Shown: piece by piece, positions 13,392-22,037 of the stretch
How positions within the stretch are numbered: the first letter of the stretch is position 1
Layout: each line of letters opens with the position of its first letter
NCBI RefSeq assembly: GCF_040892545.1
Contig: NZ_CP156079.1
Coordinates: 3,631,501 to 3,695,500 of the forward strand
DNA from: Paracidovorax avenae
GTDB taxonomy: Bacteria; Pseudomonadota; Gammaproteobacteria; Burkholderiales; Burkholderiaceae_C
Length of the DNA stretch: 64,000 nucleotides
Direction of reading: 5' to 3'
Program-made: the position numbers and the translations under genes
The notes under the pieces: generated by a model
Seen by the model: only the letters and a program-made list of their open reading frames with translations
Told to the model about the DNA's origin: nothing
Databases searched by the model: none

Positions 13392-15965
13392 ATGCCGATC
13401 CTTCCAATGAACCCGTACGCTGCCATGACCGCGAAAAGAACCTCGCCGACCTCCCCTTTTCTCTCGCTGCCGCTGCGCCGCCGCACCCCGGCGGGCACGC
13501 TGCGCGCTGCCATGATGGCGGTGCCCCTCGCGGCCGCCATCGCCACCTCCCCGGTCCATGCACAGGCCGCGGCACCCGCGGCGCGGGACTACGCCATTCC
13601 TGCCGGGCCGCTGGGCACGGTGCTGAGCCAGTTCGCGGGACAGGCCGGCATCCTGCTGTCGTCCGATGCATCGGTGACGGCCGGCGTCGCCAGCCCCGGC
13701 GTGCGCGGCCGCCTGAGCGTGGAGGAAGGCCTGGCCGCCGCGCTGGCGGGCACGGGCCTGCAGGCGGCGCTCGGCGCGGGCGGCCTCTACACGCTGCAGC
13801 GCAGCGCCGCTGCGGCTGCGGCCCCCATGCCGGAGGTGCGCGTCGCCGCCCAGCGTGCCGGCACCCTGCCGCAGGTCGACGTGACGGCCGACGCGATCGA
13901 GGAGTCGGGCAAGGGCCCGGGCACCGGCTTCGTCGCGCGCCGCGCCACCGGGGGCACCAAGACCGACACGCCGCTGCTGGAGACGCCGCAATCCGTCTCG
14001 GTCGTCACGCGCGGCCAGATGGACGCACAGGGCGCGACCACGCTGGTCGAAAGCCTGCGCTACACGCCGGGCATCGTGGCCCAGTACGGCAACACCGACC
14101 TGCGCTACGACTGGCTCACGCTGCGCGGCTTCACGCCGCCGGCGCGCTACCTCGACAACCTGCGCCTGCCGTTCGGCGCGCGTGGCTATTCCCAGCCGCG
14201 CATCGAACCCTGGGGGCTGGAGCGCACCGAGGTGGTCAAGGGCCCGTCGTCGGTGCTGTACGGGCAGGCCACGCCGGGCGGGCTGGTCAACATGGTCAGC
14301 AAGCGGCCCACGGTCGCGCCAGTGCGCGAGGTCGAGGTGCAGGTGGGCAGCCACGATCGCAGGCAGGCGGCGTTCGACTTCGGCGGCGCGCTGGATGCCG
14401 ACGGGGTGCTGAGCTACCGCCTCGTGGGGCTGCACCGCGAGGCCGACACCTCGTACGACCACGTCTCCGAGAAAAAGACCTTCATCGCGCCATCGCTCAC
14501 CTTCCGCCCCAGCGATGCCACGCAGGTCACCGTGCTGGGCCAGTGGCAGTCGCTGGATTCGCCGGGCGGCGGCGGTGCGCCGGCACTGCCGGCCGCCGGC
14601 ACGCTGGACACCAGCCGCTACCCCGCGCTGCCGACCAGTGCCTTCGTCGGCGAGCCGGGCTTCGACCGCTACCAGAACCGCCAGCGCTTCATCGGCTACG
14701 AGGCGGAGCACCGCGTCAACGACAGCGTCGTGCTGCGGCAGAACCTGCGCTACGGCAAGGTGACGGCGGAGACCCGCCGCATCCAGGCCTTCTGCCAGAG
14801 CGCCTGCAATCCCGCGGCGCTCTCGCGCTACGCCTGGACGTTCCCCGAACAGGCCGACCTGCTGACCGTGGATACGCAGGCGCAGATGGATTTCCGCGCC
14901 GGGCCGCTGGCGCACACCGTGCTGGCCGGCCTCGATTTCTCGAATGAGAAGGCGACCTACGACGAGAGCAACCTGCGTGTGCTGGCCACTCCCTTCAACG
15001 CCTACCAACCCGTCTACGGCCTCGATTCCGGCGTGGTTCCCTCCGTCGGCACGCACATCGCGCAGAAGCGCCGGCAGATCGGCGTCTATGTGCAGGACCA
15101 GGCGCGCTGGGACCGCTGGACCGCCGTGCTGGCCGGCCGCTACGACCGCGCCGAGACGGCCACCCGCACGCTCACGACGTCCACCGGCCGCACCGTGGCC
15201 ACCGACCAGGACGACGGCAAGTTCACCGGACGCGCCGCGCTGATGGTCACGCTGGACAACGGCGTCGTGCCCTACGTGAGCTACTCCACCTCGTTCCAGC
15301 CGGCGGTGGGCACCGACCGCACGGGCGCGGTGTTCGATCCCACCACCGGCAGGCAGGCCGAGGTCGGCGTGAAGTACCAGCCGGAAGGCTCCAAAGCCCT
15401 GCTGACCGCAGCGGTCTATGAGTTGACGCAGCAGAACGTGCTCACCCCGGACCCGCTGAGCCGCTCGTTCAACGAGCAGACCGGCGAGGTCCGCGTGCGT
15501 GGGCTGGAGCTGGAGGCGCGCGGCCCGGTGGCCCGTGGCCTGGAAGCCGTGGCGTCGTATGCCTACACGGACAGCCGCGTGACCCGTGCCAATCCGAATG
15601 CCGCGGGCGCCAGCACGCTGGGCAAGCGTTTCGCCTTCGTGCCGCAGCACCAGGCCTCGCTGTGGCTGGACTATGCGCTGCAGGGCGACGATTTCGCCGG
15701 CCTGTCGCTCGGTGCGGGCGTGCGCCACACCAGCGCGACCTTCGGCGATGCGGCCAACGTCTACCGCGTGCCCGGCGTCACCCTGGTGGATGCGGCCATC
15801 CGCTGGGACCTGGGGCGCCTGCAGCCGTCGCTCAAGGGCGTGCGGCTGGCGCTCAATATCGCCAACCTGGGCAACAAGCGCTACGTGGCGTCGTGCCTGG
15901 CATCCGCGGGCTGCTACTACGGCGAGCGCCGCAGCGTCTACCTGACGGCACGCTACGGCTGGTGA
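13392..15965 (+). CDS. TonB-dependent siderophore receptor with signalling domain
   Basis: Outer-membrane receptor of 857 residues for a ferric siderophore, energised by TonB and linked to FecR/FecI signalling. A basic leader and hydrophobic stretch (AAMMAVPLAAAIATSPVHA) form the signal peptide. Residues ~67-135 are the STN domain (DYAIPAGPLGTVLSQFAGQA), found in receptors that control their own transcription. The plug begins near 190 (TPLLETPQSVSVVTRGQM, EVVKGPSSVLYGQATPGG) and the barrel fills the rest, ending ARYGW with a terminal aromatic residue. The sequence is nearest in style to FhuE/FpvA/FcuA-type hydroxamate or pyoverdine receptors; the ligand cannot be fixed. ATGs at 13392, 13407 and 13425 are all possible, none with a strong ribosome site. 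It lies 62 bases after fecR. Confidence 0.92.
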   Translation: MPILPMNPYAAMTAKRTSPTSPFLSLPLRRRTPAGTLRAAMMAVPLAAAIATSPVHAQAAAPAARDYAIPAGPLGTVLSQFAGQAGILLSSDASVTAGVASPGVRGRLSVEEGLAAALAGTGLQAALGAGGLYTLQRSAAAAAAPMPEVRVAAQRAGTLPQVDVTADAIEESGKGPGTGFVARRATGGTKTDTPLLETPQSVSVVTRGQMDAQGATTLVESLRYTPGIVAQYGNTDLRYDWLTLRGFTPPARYLDNLRLPFGARGYSQPRIEPWGLERTEVVKGPSSVLYGQATPGGLVNMVSKRPTVAPVREVEVQVGSHDRRQAAFDFGGALDADGVLSYRLVGLHREADTSYDHVSEKKTFIAPSLTFRPSDATQVTVLGQWQSLDSPGGGGAPALPAAGTLDTSRYPALPTSAFVGEPGFDRYQNRQRFIGYEAEHRVNDSVVLRQNLRYGKVTAETRRIQAFCQSACNPAALSRYAWTFPEQADLLTVDTQAQMDFRAGPLAHTVLAGLDFSNEKATYDESNLRVLATPFNAYQPVYGLDSGVVPSVGTHIAQKRRQIGVYVQDQARWDRWTAVLAGRYDRAETATRTLTTSTGRTVATDQDDGKFTGRAALMVTLDNGVVPYVSYSTSFQPAVGTDRTGAVFDPTTGRQAEVGVKYQPEGSKALLTAAVYELTQQNVLTPDPLSRSFNEQTGEVRVRGLELEARGPVARGLEAVASYAYTDSRVTRANPNAAGASTLGKRFAFVPQHQASLWLDYALQGDDFAGLSLGAGVRHTSATFGDAANVYRVPGVTLVDAAIRWDLGRLQPSLKGVRLALNIANLGNKRYVASCLASAGCYYGERRSVYLTARYGW

Positions 15966-16026
15966 CGCGCACGCGGGCCGCGTCCTGCCCCGTGCCCGGC
16001 GCAGGCCCTGCAGGCTGTCTCGCTCG

Positions 16027-16048
16027 CCCGCCGGCCACCGCCGGCGGG
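16027..16048 (+). terminator. GC-rich hairpin after the TonB receptor gene
   Basis: CCCGCCGGC (16027-16035) and GCCGGCGGG (16040-16048) form a perfect nine-pair stem with a four-base loop 62 bases after the receptor stop. There is no T run, so it is at best a transcript-end stabiliser or weak terminator. The remaining ~200 bases up to the cellulase gene hold no other clear signal except a TATGAT at 16133-16138 that could be its -10 element. Confidence 0.35.
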
Positions 16049-16245
16049 GAGCGTGGCGGCAGCCATCCAAACACCGTACAGCCCCTTACAACCGCACGGA
16101 ATCGAAACACTCCGGCCGCATTTCCTCCTCCTATGATCCAGCCCGGCCGTGCGCGTCGCCCGGCCCCGCGCCGGCAAGGCACGGCCTTCGCGGGCGCGGC
16201 CATCACACTCGAATTGATCCGGCAAGACCGGGAGGGAGAGAGACC

Positions 16246-17664
16246 ATGGCACATCCTGGAACCGTGGGAAGGGCCGTCGCGCTGGCCGCCAGCCTGCTCG
16301 CATGCAGCGGGGCGGCATGGAGCTATTCCATCAGCAACGGCCAGCTGGTGGACGACGCCGGCCAGTCCGTACAGCTGCGCGGCGTGAACTGGTTCGGCTT
16401 CGAGACCGGAGAGCACGTGGTGCACGGCCTCTGGGCGCGCAACTGGAAGGACATGATCGGCCAGATGCAGCAGCAGGGCTTCAACGCGGTGCGCCTGCCC
16501 TTCTGCCCGCAAAGCCTGCGCGGCACCGGCACCGGCAGCATCGACTACAGCCGCAACCCCGACCTGCAGGGACTGAACTCGCAACAGATCCTCGACAAGG
16601 TCGTGCAGGAAATCAGCGACCGCGGCATGTTCGTGCTGCTGGACCACCACACGCCGGATTGCCAGGCCATCAGCGAGCTCTGGTACACCCCTGCCTACAG
16701 CGAACAGCAGTGGATCGCCGACCTGGTCTTCGCCGCCAACCGCTACAAGGGCGTGCCCGGGGTGATCGGCATCGACCTGAAGAACGAGCCCCATGGCGCC
16801 GCCACCTGGGGCACCGGCAACGCCGCCACCGACTGGAACCGCGCTGCCGAGCGCGCCGCCGCCGCGGTCGTGCAGGCCGCACCGCGCTGGATCGTCGCGG
16901 TGGAAGGCATCGGCGAGAACCCCTCCTGTTCCACCAACGGCGGCCACTTCTGGGGAGGCAACCTGGAGCCCCTGGCCTGCACGCCGCTGGACATCCCCGC
17001 CGACCGCCTGCTGCTGGCGCCCCACACCTACGGGCCGGACGTGGCCATGCAGTCGTATTTCAACGCAGCGGACTTCCCCGCCAACATGCCCGACATCTGG
17101 GAGCAGCACTTCGGCCGCTTCGTGCAGGCCGGCCACGCCGTGCTGCCGGGCGAATTCGGCGGCAAGTACGGCCGCGGCGACCCGCGCGACGTGCAGTGGC
17201 AGAACGCTCTGGTGGACTACCTCATCGGCAAGGGCATCCGCAGCGGCTTCTACTGGTCCTGGAACCCCAACAGCGGCGACACCGGCGGCATCCTGGACGA
17301 CGACTGGAACACGGTGCGCACGGACAAGGTGCAACTCCTGAACCGGCTCTGGGGCACGGGCGGGGCGAATCCGAATCCGAATCCGAATCCGAATCCGGAT
17401 CCGGATCCGGGGGCGAGTTTCGGCGTGCAGCAGGTCACCGACAACGACTGGGGCGCGGGCTACTGCCAGCGCGTGCAGGTGACCAACAGCGGCGCCGCCG
17501 CGGGCGACTGGACGGTATCCATCGGCGTGCAGGGCACGGTCAACAATCTCTGGAACGCGATCTGGACGCAGTCGGGCAGCACGCTGCAGGCCTCGGGGGT
17601 CTCCTGGAACCGCACGCTCGCGCCCGGGGGCACGGCGGAATTCGGCTTCTGCGCGGCGCGCTGA
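16246..17664 (+). CDS. Secreted endoglucanase: GH5 catalytic domain, NP-repeat linker, C-terminal cellulose-binding-type module
   Basis: Hydrolyses beta-1,4-glucan, probably cellulose in plant cell walls, after type II export. Residues 1-~27 form a Sec signal peptide ending near SGAAWS. The GH5 barrel shows RGVNWFGFET early, the acid/base glutamate in LKNEPHG (about E181) and the nucleophile in GEFGGK (about E303). A linker of (NP)5(DP)2 follows at ~374-388. The last ~85 residues (FGVQQVTDNDWGAGYCQRVQ to the end) look like a CBM2-type module with cysteines near both ends. Close relatives are the Xanthomonas EngXCA-type cellulases. GAGGGAGAGAGACC precedes the ATG. Monocistronic, converging on the thioesterase gene. 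A virulence role is inferred. Confidence 0.95.
   Translation: MAHPGTVGRAVALAASLLACSGAAWSYSISNGQLVDDAGQSVQLRGVNWFGFETGEHVVHGLWARNWKDMIGQMQQQGFNAVRLPFCPQSLRGTGTGSIDYSRNPDLQGLNSQQILDKVVQEISDRGMFVLLDHHTPDCQAISELWYTPAYSEQQWIADLVFAANRYKGVPGVIGIDLKNEPHGAATWGTGNAATDWNRAAERAAAAVVQAAPRWIVAVEGIGENPSCSTNGGHFWGGNLEPLACTPLDIPADRLLLAPHTYGPDVAMQSYFNAADFPANMPDIWEQHFGRFVQAGHAVLPGEFGGKYGRGDPRDVQWQNALVDYLIGKGIRSGFYWSWNPNSGDTGGILDDDWNTVRTDKVQLLNRLWGTGGANPNPNPNPNPDPDPGASFGVQQVTDNDWGAGYCQRVQVTNSGAAAGDWTVSIGVQGTVNNLWNAIWTQSGSTLQASGVSWNRTLAPGGTAEFGFCAAR
17367..17408 (+). repeat. Hexanucleotide tandem repeat in the cellulase linker
   Basis: Five copies of GAATCC (17367-17396) and two of the variant GGATCC (17397-17408) encode Asn-Pro and Asp-Pro pairs. 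Because the unit is six bases, gain or loss of copies changes linker length without a frameshift. Confidence 0.95.
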
Positions 17665-17717
17665 AGGCAGCCTGCGCCGCCCGCAGGCCAATGGCCCCTG
17701 CGACGAACCGGAGGCCG

Positions 17718-18224
17718 TCAGCCGTGCACCAGCGCCGCCTCGCGCTGGATCTGCGCGAAACGCTCCGCCTGTTCCTTGCGCAGGCTCTTGCGCAGCAGCG
17801 CGGCCTCCCAGCGCCGCCGCTCGTCCGCCGTGGAGGGCGACAGCGGCGGCACCGGCGTGGGCTTGCGGGCCTCGTCCACCGCCACCATCGTGAAGAAGCA
17901 GCTGTTCACGTGCCGCACGACCTGGGTGCGGATCTCTTCAGCGACCACCTTGATGCCCACCTCCATCGACGAGGAGCCGGTGTAGTTCACGCTCGCCAGG
18001 AAGGTGACCAGTTCGCCCACGTGGATGGGCTGCAGGAAGGTCACCTGGTCCACGCTCAGCGTCACCACATAGCTGCCCGAATAGCGGGCCGCGCAGGAGT
18101 AGGCGACCTGGTCCAGCAGCTTGAGGACCGCGCCCCCATGCACGTTGCCGGAGAAATTGGCCATGTCGGGCGACATGAGCACCGTCATGCTGAGCTGGTG
18201 GGCGGGGCTGTGGGGCATGGTCAT
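17718..18224 (-). CDS. Acyl-CoA thioesterase (hotdog fold)
   Basis: A 168-residue cytoplasmic thioesterase of the YciA/BFIT-like hotdog family that cleaves acyl-CoA to free acid and CoA. The hotdog core is visible: MSPDMANFSGNVHGGAVLKLLDQVAYSCA contains the usual N-x-H-G-G motif and the Asp of the central helix. It is followed by the strands VVTLSVDQVTFLQPIHVGELV and SSSMEVGIKVVAEEI. The charged C-terminal tail (RKSLRKEQAERFAQIQRE) is probably helical. Two starts are close together (MTMPHS); the first at 18224 is given. It stands alone, convergent with the cellulase gene. The preferred chain length cannot be read from the sequence. Confidence 0.9.
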   Translation of the reverse strand: MTMPHSPAHQLSMTVLMSPDMANFSGNVHGGAVLKLLDQVAYSCAARYSGSYVVTLSVDQVTFLQPIHVGELVTFLASVNYTGSSSMEVGIKVVAEEIRTQVVRHVNSCFFTMVAVDEARKPTPVPPLSPSTADERRRWEAALLRKSLRKEQAERFAQIQREAALVHG

Positions 18225-18457
18225 GGCGGCGATTCTAGGGGGACGGAGCCGGAAAGCCCTTGCTTTCCACAGGGTCGGCAGCCCGGCCTTTCCAGGGAGG
18301 CGGGCGAGGCGGGTCTGCAACAGGCTGTTATCCAGCGCATGCAAAGAAACATCCATGTAAGCATCCGAAATTCCGCGCACAGGAATTCCGCTTGACGGTA
18401 ACCTTGAATGCTGCACTGCAACATTCCTGAATCACCGCCCACCCCAAGGAGGAAACC

Positions 18458-19123
18458 ATGGACCTCACCACCCGCCTGCTGCTCCAGAACCGCGCCTGGG
18501 CCGACGAGATGACTTCCCGCGATCCCGCCTTCTTCGAGAACCTCGTGAGCGGCCAGCAACCCCGGGCCTTCTGGATCGGATGCGCCGACAGCCGCGTGCC
18601 CGCCGAGCGCATCACCAATGCCCTGCCGGGCGAACTGTTCGTCCACCGCAGCGTCGCCAACCTCGTCAGGCCGGACGACACCAACATCATGAGCGCCCTG
18701 CAGTACGCCATCGACGTGCTGCGCGTGCCGGCCGTCATCGTCTGCGGCCACGAAGGCTGCGGCGGCGTGCGGGCCGCGCTCCTGCAGTCGCGCGAACGCG
18801 TGGGCGAGCCCGGCGAAGGCGACTACCTCGGCCGCCACATCCGCCCGCTGCGCTCGCTCTACCGCCGCCGCGTGCAGGAGATCGAAGCGGGCGACAGCCT
18901 GCCGGACGCCGAACAGGACCTGAGCTCGCGCGTGGACCGCTTCGTCGCGCTCAACGTGGCCGAGCAGGTGCATGTGCTGTCCGCCACCGCGCCGGTGCGC
19001 CAGGCCTGGGACCGGGGCCAGCCGCTCGCCCTGCTGGGCTGGGTCTATGCGCTGCGCGACGGGCGCCTGCGCCAGGTGATCGCCCTCGACGCCGAAAGCC
19101 GCCATTGGGCCGAGGCGGCCTGA
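18458..19123 (+). CDS. can: Beta-class carbonic anhydrase
   Basis: Interconverts CO2 and bicarbonate in the cytoplasm. The 221 residues contain the beta-class zinc ligands C42 (CADSRV, with the catalytic D44/R46 pair), H98 and C101 (CGHEGCGG). Length and motifs match E. coli Can. A good ribosome site (AAGGAGG) precedes the ATG by about 7 bases. The SulP transporter follows after only 19 bases, so the two are probably cotranscribed. That pairing suggests bicarbonate uptake or supply for carboxylases. The 233-base gap upstream shows no clear promoter to my eye. Confidence 0.96.
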   Translation: MDLTTRLLLQNRAWADEMTSRDPAFFENLVSGQQPRAFWIGCADSRVPAERITNALPGELFVHRSVANLVRPDDTNIMSALQYAIDVLRVPAVIVCGHEGCGGVRAALLQSRERVGEPGEGDYLGRHIRPLRSLYRRRVQEIEAGDSLPDAEQDLSSRVDRFVALNVAEQVHVLSATAPVRQAWDRGQPLALLGWVYALRDGRLRQVIALDAESRHWAEAA

Positions 19124-19142
19124 AGCCGACAGGAGACACGCC

Positions 19143-20810
19143 ATGTCCACTCCACACCTCCGGGCGGCCCAAGCTGCCGCCTCCGCCCCCTCCTCCTCCC
19201 CCGCGGCGCCCCCTCCGCGCGGCCTGTTCGCCCATGTGCGGCAGGACGCGCCCGCGAGCATCGTCGTTTTCCTCGTGGCGCTGCCGCTGTGCCTGGGCAT
19301 CGCGCTCGCCAGCGGGGTCCCCCTCATGGCCGGGCTCGTGTCCGGCATCGTGGGCGGCCTCGTCGTGGGCGCACTCTCGGGCTCCCACCTGAGCGTCAGC
19401 GGCCCCGCCGCGGGGCTGGTGGTGATCGTCGTGGGCTCCATCGCCAGCCTGGGCAGCTACCCGGCCTTTCTCACCGCCGTGGTGCTGGCCGGCGTGCTGC
19501 AATGGGTGCTGGGCCGGCTGCACGCCGGCAAGATCGGCGCCTGCTTTCCCGCCGCCGTCATCAAGGGCATGCTCGCGGCCATTGGCCTGCTGCTGATCAT
19601 CAAGCAGTTGCCCGTGGCCTTCGGCTTCCAGTCCACCGAGCACGCCATGCGCACCGTGCCCTCGGCGGCGGACACGTTCGATGCCGCACGCCATCTCTTC
19701 AGCGCCGTCAGCGTGGGCCCCACGGTGATCGCCGCCGGCGCCCTGGCGATCCTCTTCGCCTGGGACACCGCCTTCGTCAGGCGGCTGCCGGTGCTCGGGC
19801 GGCTGCCCGGACCGCTGGTCGCCGTGGTCTGGGGCGTGGGCTGCCATGCGGCCGCGCTCGCCACGCGGCCCTCGGCCGCCCTCACCGAGGCGCAGCGCGT
19901 GGCCCTGCCGGACGTCCACAGCCTCGCGGGGCTCTGGGCCCAGTTCTCCACGCCCGACTGGTCGGCGCTCGCGAACCCGCAGGTCTATACCGTCGCACTG
20001 ACCCTGGCCTTCGTCGCCAGCCTGGAGACGCTGCTGAGCCTGGAAGCCACCGACCGGCTCGACCCCATGAAGCGCGTGGCCCCGCCCAATCGCGAACTGC
20101 GCGCCCAGGGCATCGGCAACATCGTCGCGGGCCTGCTCGGCGGCCTGCCGATCACCGCGGTGATCGTGCGCAGTTCCGCCAATGTGCAGGCCGGCGCCCG
20201 CACCCGGCTGTCGGCCATCCTGCACGGCCTGCTGCTGCTCGCGAGCCTGCTGTTCCTGGCCGAGTTCCTCGAATGGATCCCCCTCGCGGCGCTGGCCGCC
20301 GTGCTGCTGCACACCGGCTACAAGCTCGCCAAGCCCTCGCTGGTGGCGGGCGTGTGGCGCGAAGGCTGGGGCGTGTTCATCCCGTTCGCGGTCACCGTGG
20401 GAGCCATCCTCGCCACCGACCTGCTCATGGGCATCCTCATCGGCCTGGCCAGCAGCATGCTGTTCGTCATCGAGTCCAACACGCGCGGCGCGCTGTCGAT
20501 GGTGTCGGACGGCGACATGCACCTGCTGCGGCTCAACAAGGACGTCTCGTTCTTCAGCCGCGCCAGCCTGCGCGGCTACCTCTCGCGGGTCCGTGAGGGG
20601 CAGACACTGGTGATCGACGGCTGCGACTGCCGCTTCCTGGACCGGGACATCCGCGAGACGCTGCAGGACTTCCTCGCGCATGCCGAAGAGCGCGGAATCC
20701 ACGTGGAATGCCGATCCCTGCCGGGCGCCACGCCGGACTCCGGGTTCGGGGGCGCCGTGGGCATCGCCGGCCTCGCGGCGCTGCTGCGCCCCCGCGCCGC
20801 CGCGGGCTGA
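19143..20810 (+). CDS. SulP-family anion transporter (probable bicarbonate) with STAS domain
   Basis: A 555-residue inner-membrane carrier of the SLC26/SulP family. The membrane part opens with DAPASIVVFLVALPLCLGIALASG and includes the GSHLSVSGPAAGLVVIV repeat region, giving an estimated 10-14 spans. The C-terminal STAS domain is seen as LVIDGCDCRFLDRDIRETLQDFL. An Ala/Pro-rich cytoplasmic leader of ~35 residues precedes the first span. SulP proteins move sulfate, bicarbonate, dicarboxylates or molybdate. Position directly behind can favours bicarbonate, in the manner of BicA-like or natural SulP/carbonic-anhydrase fusions. Sulfate remains possible. Confidence 0.9.
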   Translation: MSTPHLRAAQAAASAPSSSPAAPPPRGLFAHVRQDAPASIVVFLVALPLCLGIALASGVPLMAGLVSGIVGGLVVGALSGSHLSVSGPAAGLVVIVVGSIASLGSYPAFLTAVVLAGVLQWVLGRLHAGKIGACFPAAVIKGMLAAIGLLLIIKQLPVAFGFQSTEHAMRTVPSAADTFDAARHLFSAVSVGPTVIAAGALAILFAWDTAFVRRLPVLGRLPGPLVAVVWGVGCHAAALATRPSAALTEAQRVALPDVHSLAGLWAQFSTPDWSALANPQVYTVALTLAFVASLETLLSLEATDRLDPMKRVAPPNRELRAQGIGNIVAGLLGGLPITAVIVRSSANVQAGARTRLSAILHGLLLLASLLFLAEFLEWIPLAALAAVLLHTGYKLAKPSLVAGVWREGWGVFIPFAVTVGAILATDLLMGILIGLASSMLFVIESNTRGALSMVSDGDMHLLRLNKDVSFFSRASLRGYLSRVREGQTLVIDGCDCRFLDRDIRETLQDFLAHAEERGIHVECRSLPGATPDSGFGGAVGIAGLAALLRPRAAAG

Positions 20811-20825
20811 ACCGCGCGGGGCACG

Positions 20826-20855
20826 CCGGCATCCCCACCCTGGTAGGGGTGCCGG
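20826..20855. repeat. Hairpin between the SulP and sterol-desaturase genes
   Basis: CCGGCA-T-CCCC (20826-20836) pairs with GGGG-TGCCGG (20846-20855), a ten-pair stem with one bulged T. There is no T tract, so it is not a standard terminator. TACACT at 20873-20878 may be the -10 element of the next gene. Confidence 0.4.
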
Positions 20856-20912
20856 GCGGGGCGCGGGTTCGCTACACTCGCGCCTCGCTTCACAGACCCC
20901 AGCGGCAGTCCC

Positions 20913-22037
20913 ATGCTCGACAAACTCAACGACTTCACCGCCAGCCACGGCGAATTGCGTCCGGGCCGCGGCCACATCTCCGGCGTCATCGCGCTCTCGC
21001 TCGGCATCCTGAGCTTTCTGGGCGTGCTCGCCTTCCACTTCCCCGAATACCTCACCACGCCGCAGCTGCGCAAGGCCTACAACGTCGATGTGCTGCGCAT
21101 GGTGCTGTTCGCAGCGCTGGTGGTGGCCGGCGGGCTTTCGCTCGTCAACATCGTGTTCAACCGCGCGCGCTGGCTCTCGTCCGCGGCCTTCCTGCTCGTG
21201 ACCTCGGCCGCGCTGCTCGGCGGCCACAAGGTGCCCGTGCACGACTTTGCGGACAACACGCCCTACATCGGGCTGGACTGGTTCATCCTCGACCTGCTGG
21301 GCAGCGCGCTGATCTTCATCTTCATCGAGAAGCTCTTCGCCCTGCGGCGCGACCAGCCCATCTTCCGCCCCGAGTGGCAGTGCGATTTCCACCATTTCAT
21401 CGTGAACCACATGGTGGTGGGCTTCGTGCTGCTGGCGACCAACCTGCTGGTGCACAAGCTGTTCGGATGGGCCGCCAGCGACGGCATCCGGGGCTGGGTG
21501 CAGGGCCTGAACTTCTGGGTGGCGCTCTTCCTCATCATCCTGGTGGCCGACCTCGTGCAGTACTGGACGCACCGCGCCTACCACGAGGTGCCCGTGCTCT
21601 GGCGCCTGCACGCCGTGCACCACAGCGTCAAGAGCATGGACTGGATGGCGGGCTCGCGCCAGCACATCCTGGAGCTGCTCATCACGCGCACGCTGGTGCT
21701 GGCCCCCATCTACGTGCTGGGTTTCTCGAAGGAAGTGATCGATGCCTACATCGTCATCGTCGGCTTCCAGGCGGTGTTCAACCACGCCAACGTGAGCGTG
21801 CGTCTCGGCCCGCTGCGCTACGTGCTCGTCACGCCCAACTTCCACCACTGGCACCACAGCCAGGACCAGGAAGCGCTGGACCGCAACTACGCCGCGCATT
21901 TCGCCTTCCTCGACTACCTCTTCGGCACCGCGGTCCGGAGCGACCGCCTGTGGCCCGAGAAGTACGGCGTGCTGGGCGACTATGTGCCCAACGGATTCAT
22001 CCAGCAGCTGAAGTTCCCGTTCACCTGGAAAGGCTGA
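20913..22037 (+). CDS. Sterol desaturase/fatty-acid hydroxylase superfamily membrane protein
   Basis: A 374-residue integral membrane di-iron enzyme. It has several hydrophobic spans (VIALSLGILSFLGVLAF, VLFAALVVAGGLSLVNI, LFLIILVADLVQYW). The histidine clusters needed for the di-iron centre are clear: HRAYHE, LHAVHHS, and HHWHHSQ near the C-terminus. Family members hydroxylate or desaturate lipids such as fatty acids, sterols or hopanoid-like compounds; the substrate here is unknown. The next gene starts within its stop codon (TGATG), so the two are probably translated together, although a functional link with that flavoprotein is not established. Confidence 0.9.
   Translation: MLDKLNDFTASHGELRPGRGHISGVIALSLGILSFLGVLAFHFPEYLTTPQLRKAYNVDVLRMVLFAALVVAGGLSLVNIVFNRARWLSSAAFLLVTSAALLGGHKVPVHDFADNTPYIGLDWFILDLLGSALIFIFIEKLFALRRDQPIFRPEWQCDFHHFIVNHMVVGFVLLATNLLVHKLFGWAASDGIRGWVQGLNFWVALFLIILVADLVQYWTHRAYHEVPVLWRLHAVHHSVKSMDWMAGSRQHILELLITRTLVLAPIYVLGFSKEVIDAYIVIVGFQAVFNHANVSVRLGPLRYVLVTPNFHHWHHSQDQEALDRNYAAHFAFLDYLFGTAVRSDRLWPEKYGVLGDYVPNGFIQQLKFPFTWKG

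Noticed and set aside
16180..16245. TTCG half-sites upstream of the cellulase gene as a possible PIP box
   Set aside because: The second half (CTCG) is at the wrong spacing and mismatched, so HrpX control is not supported.
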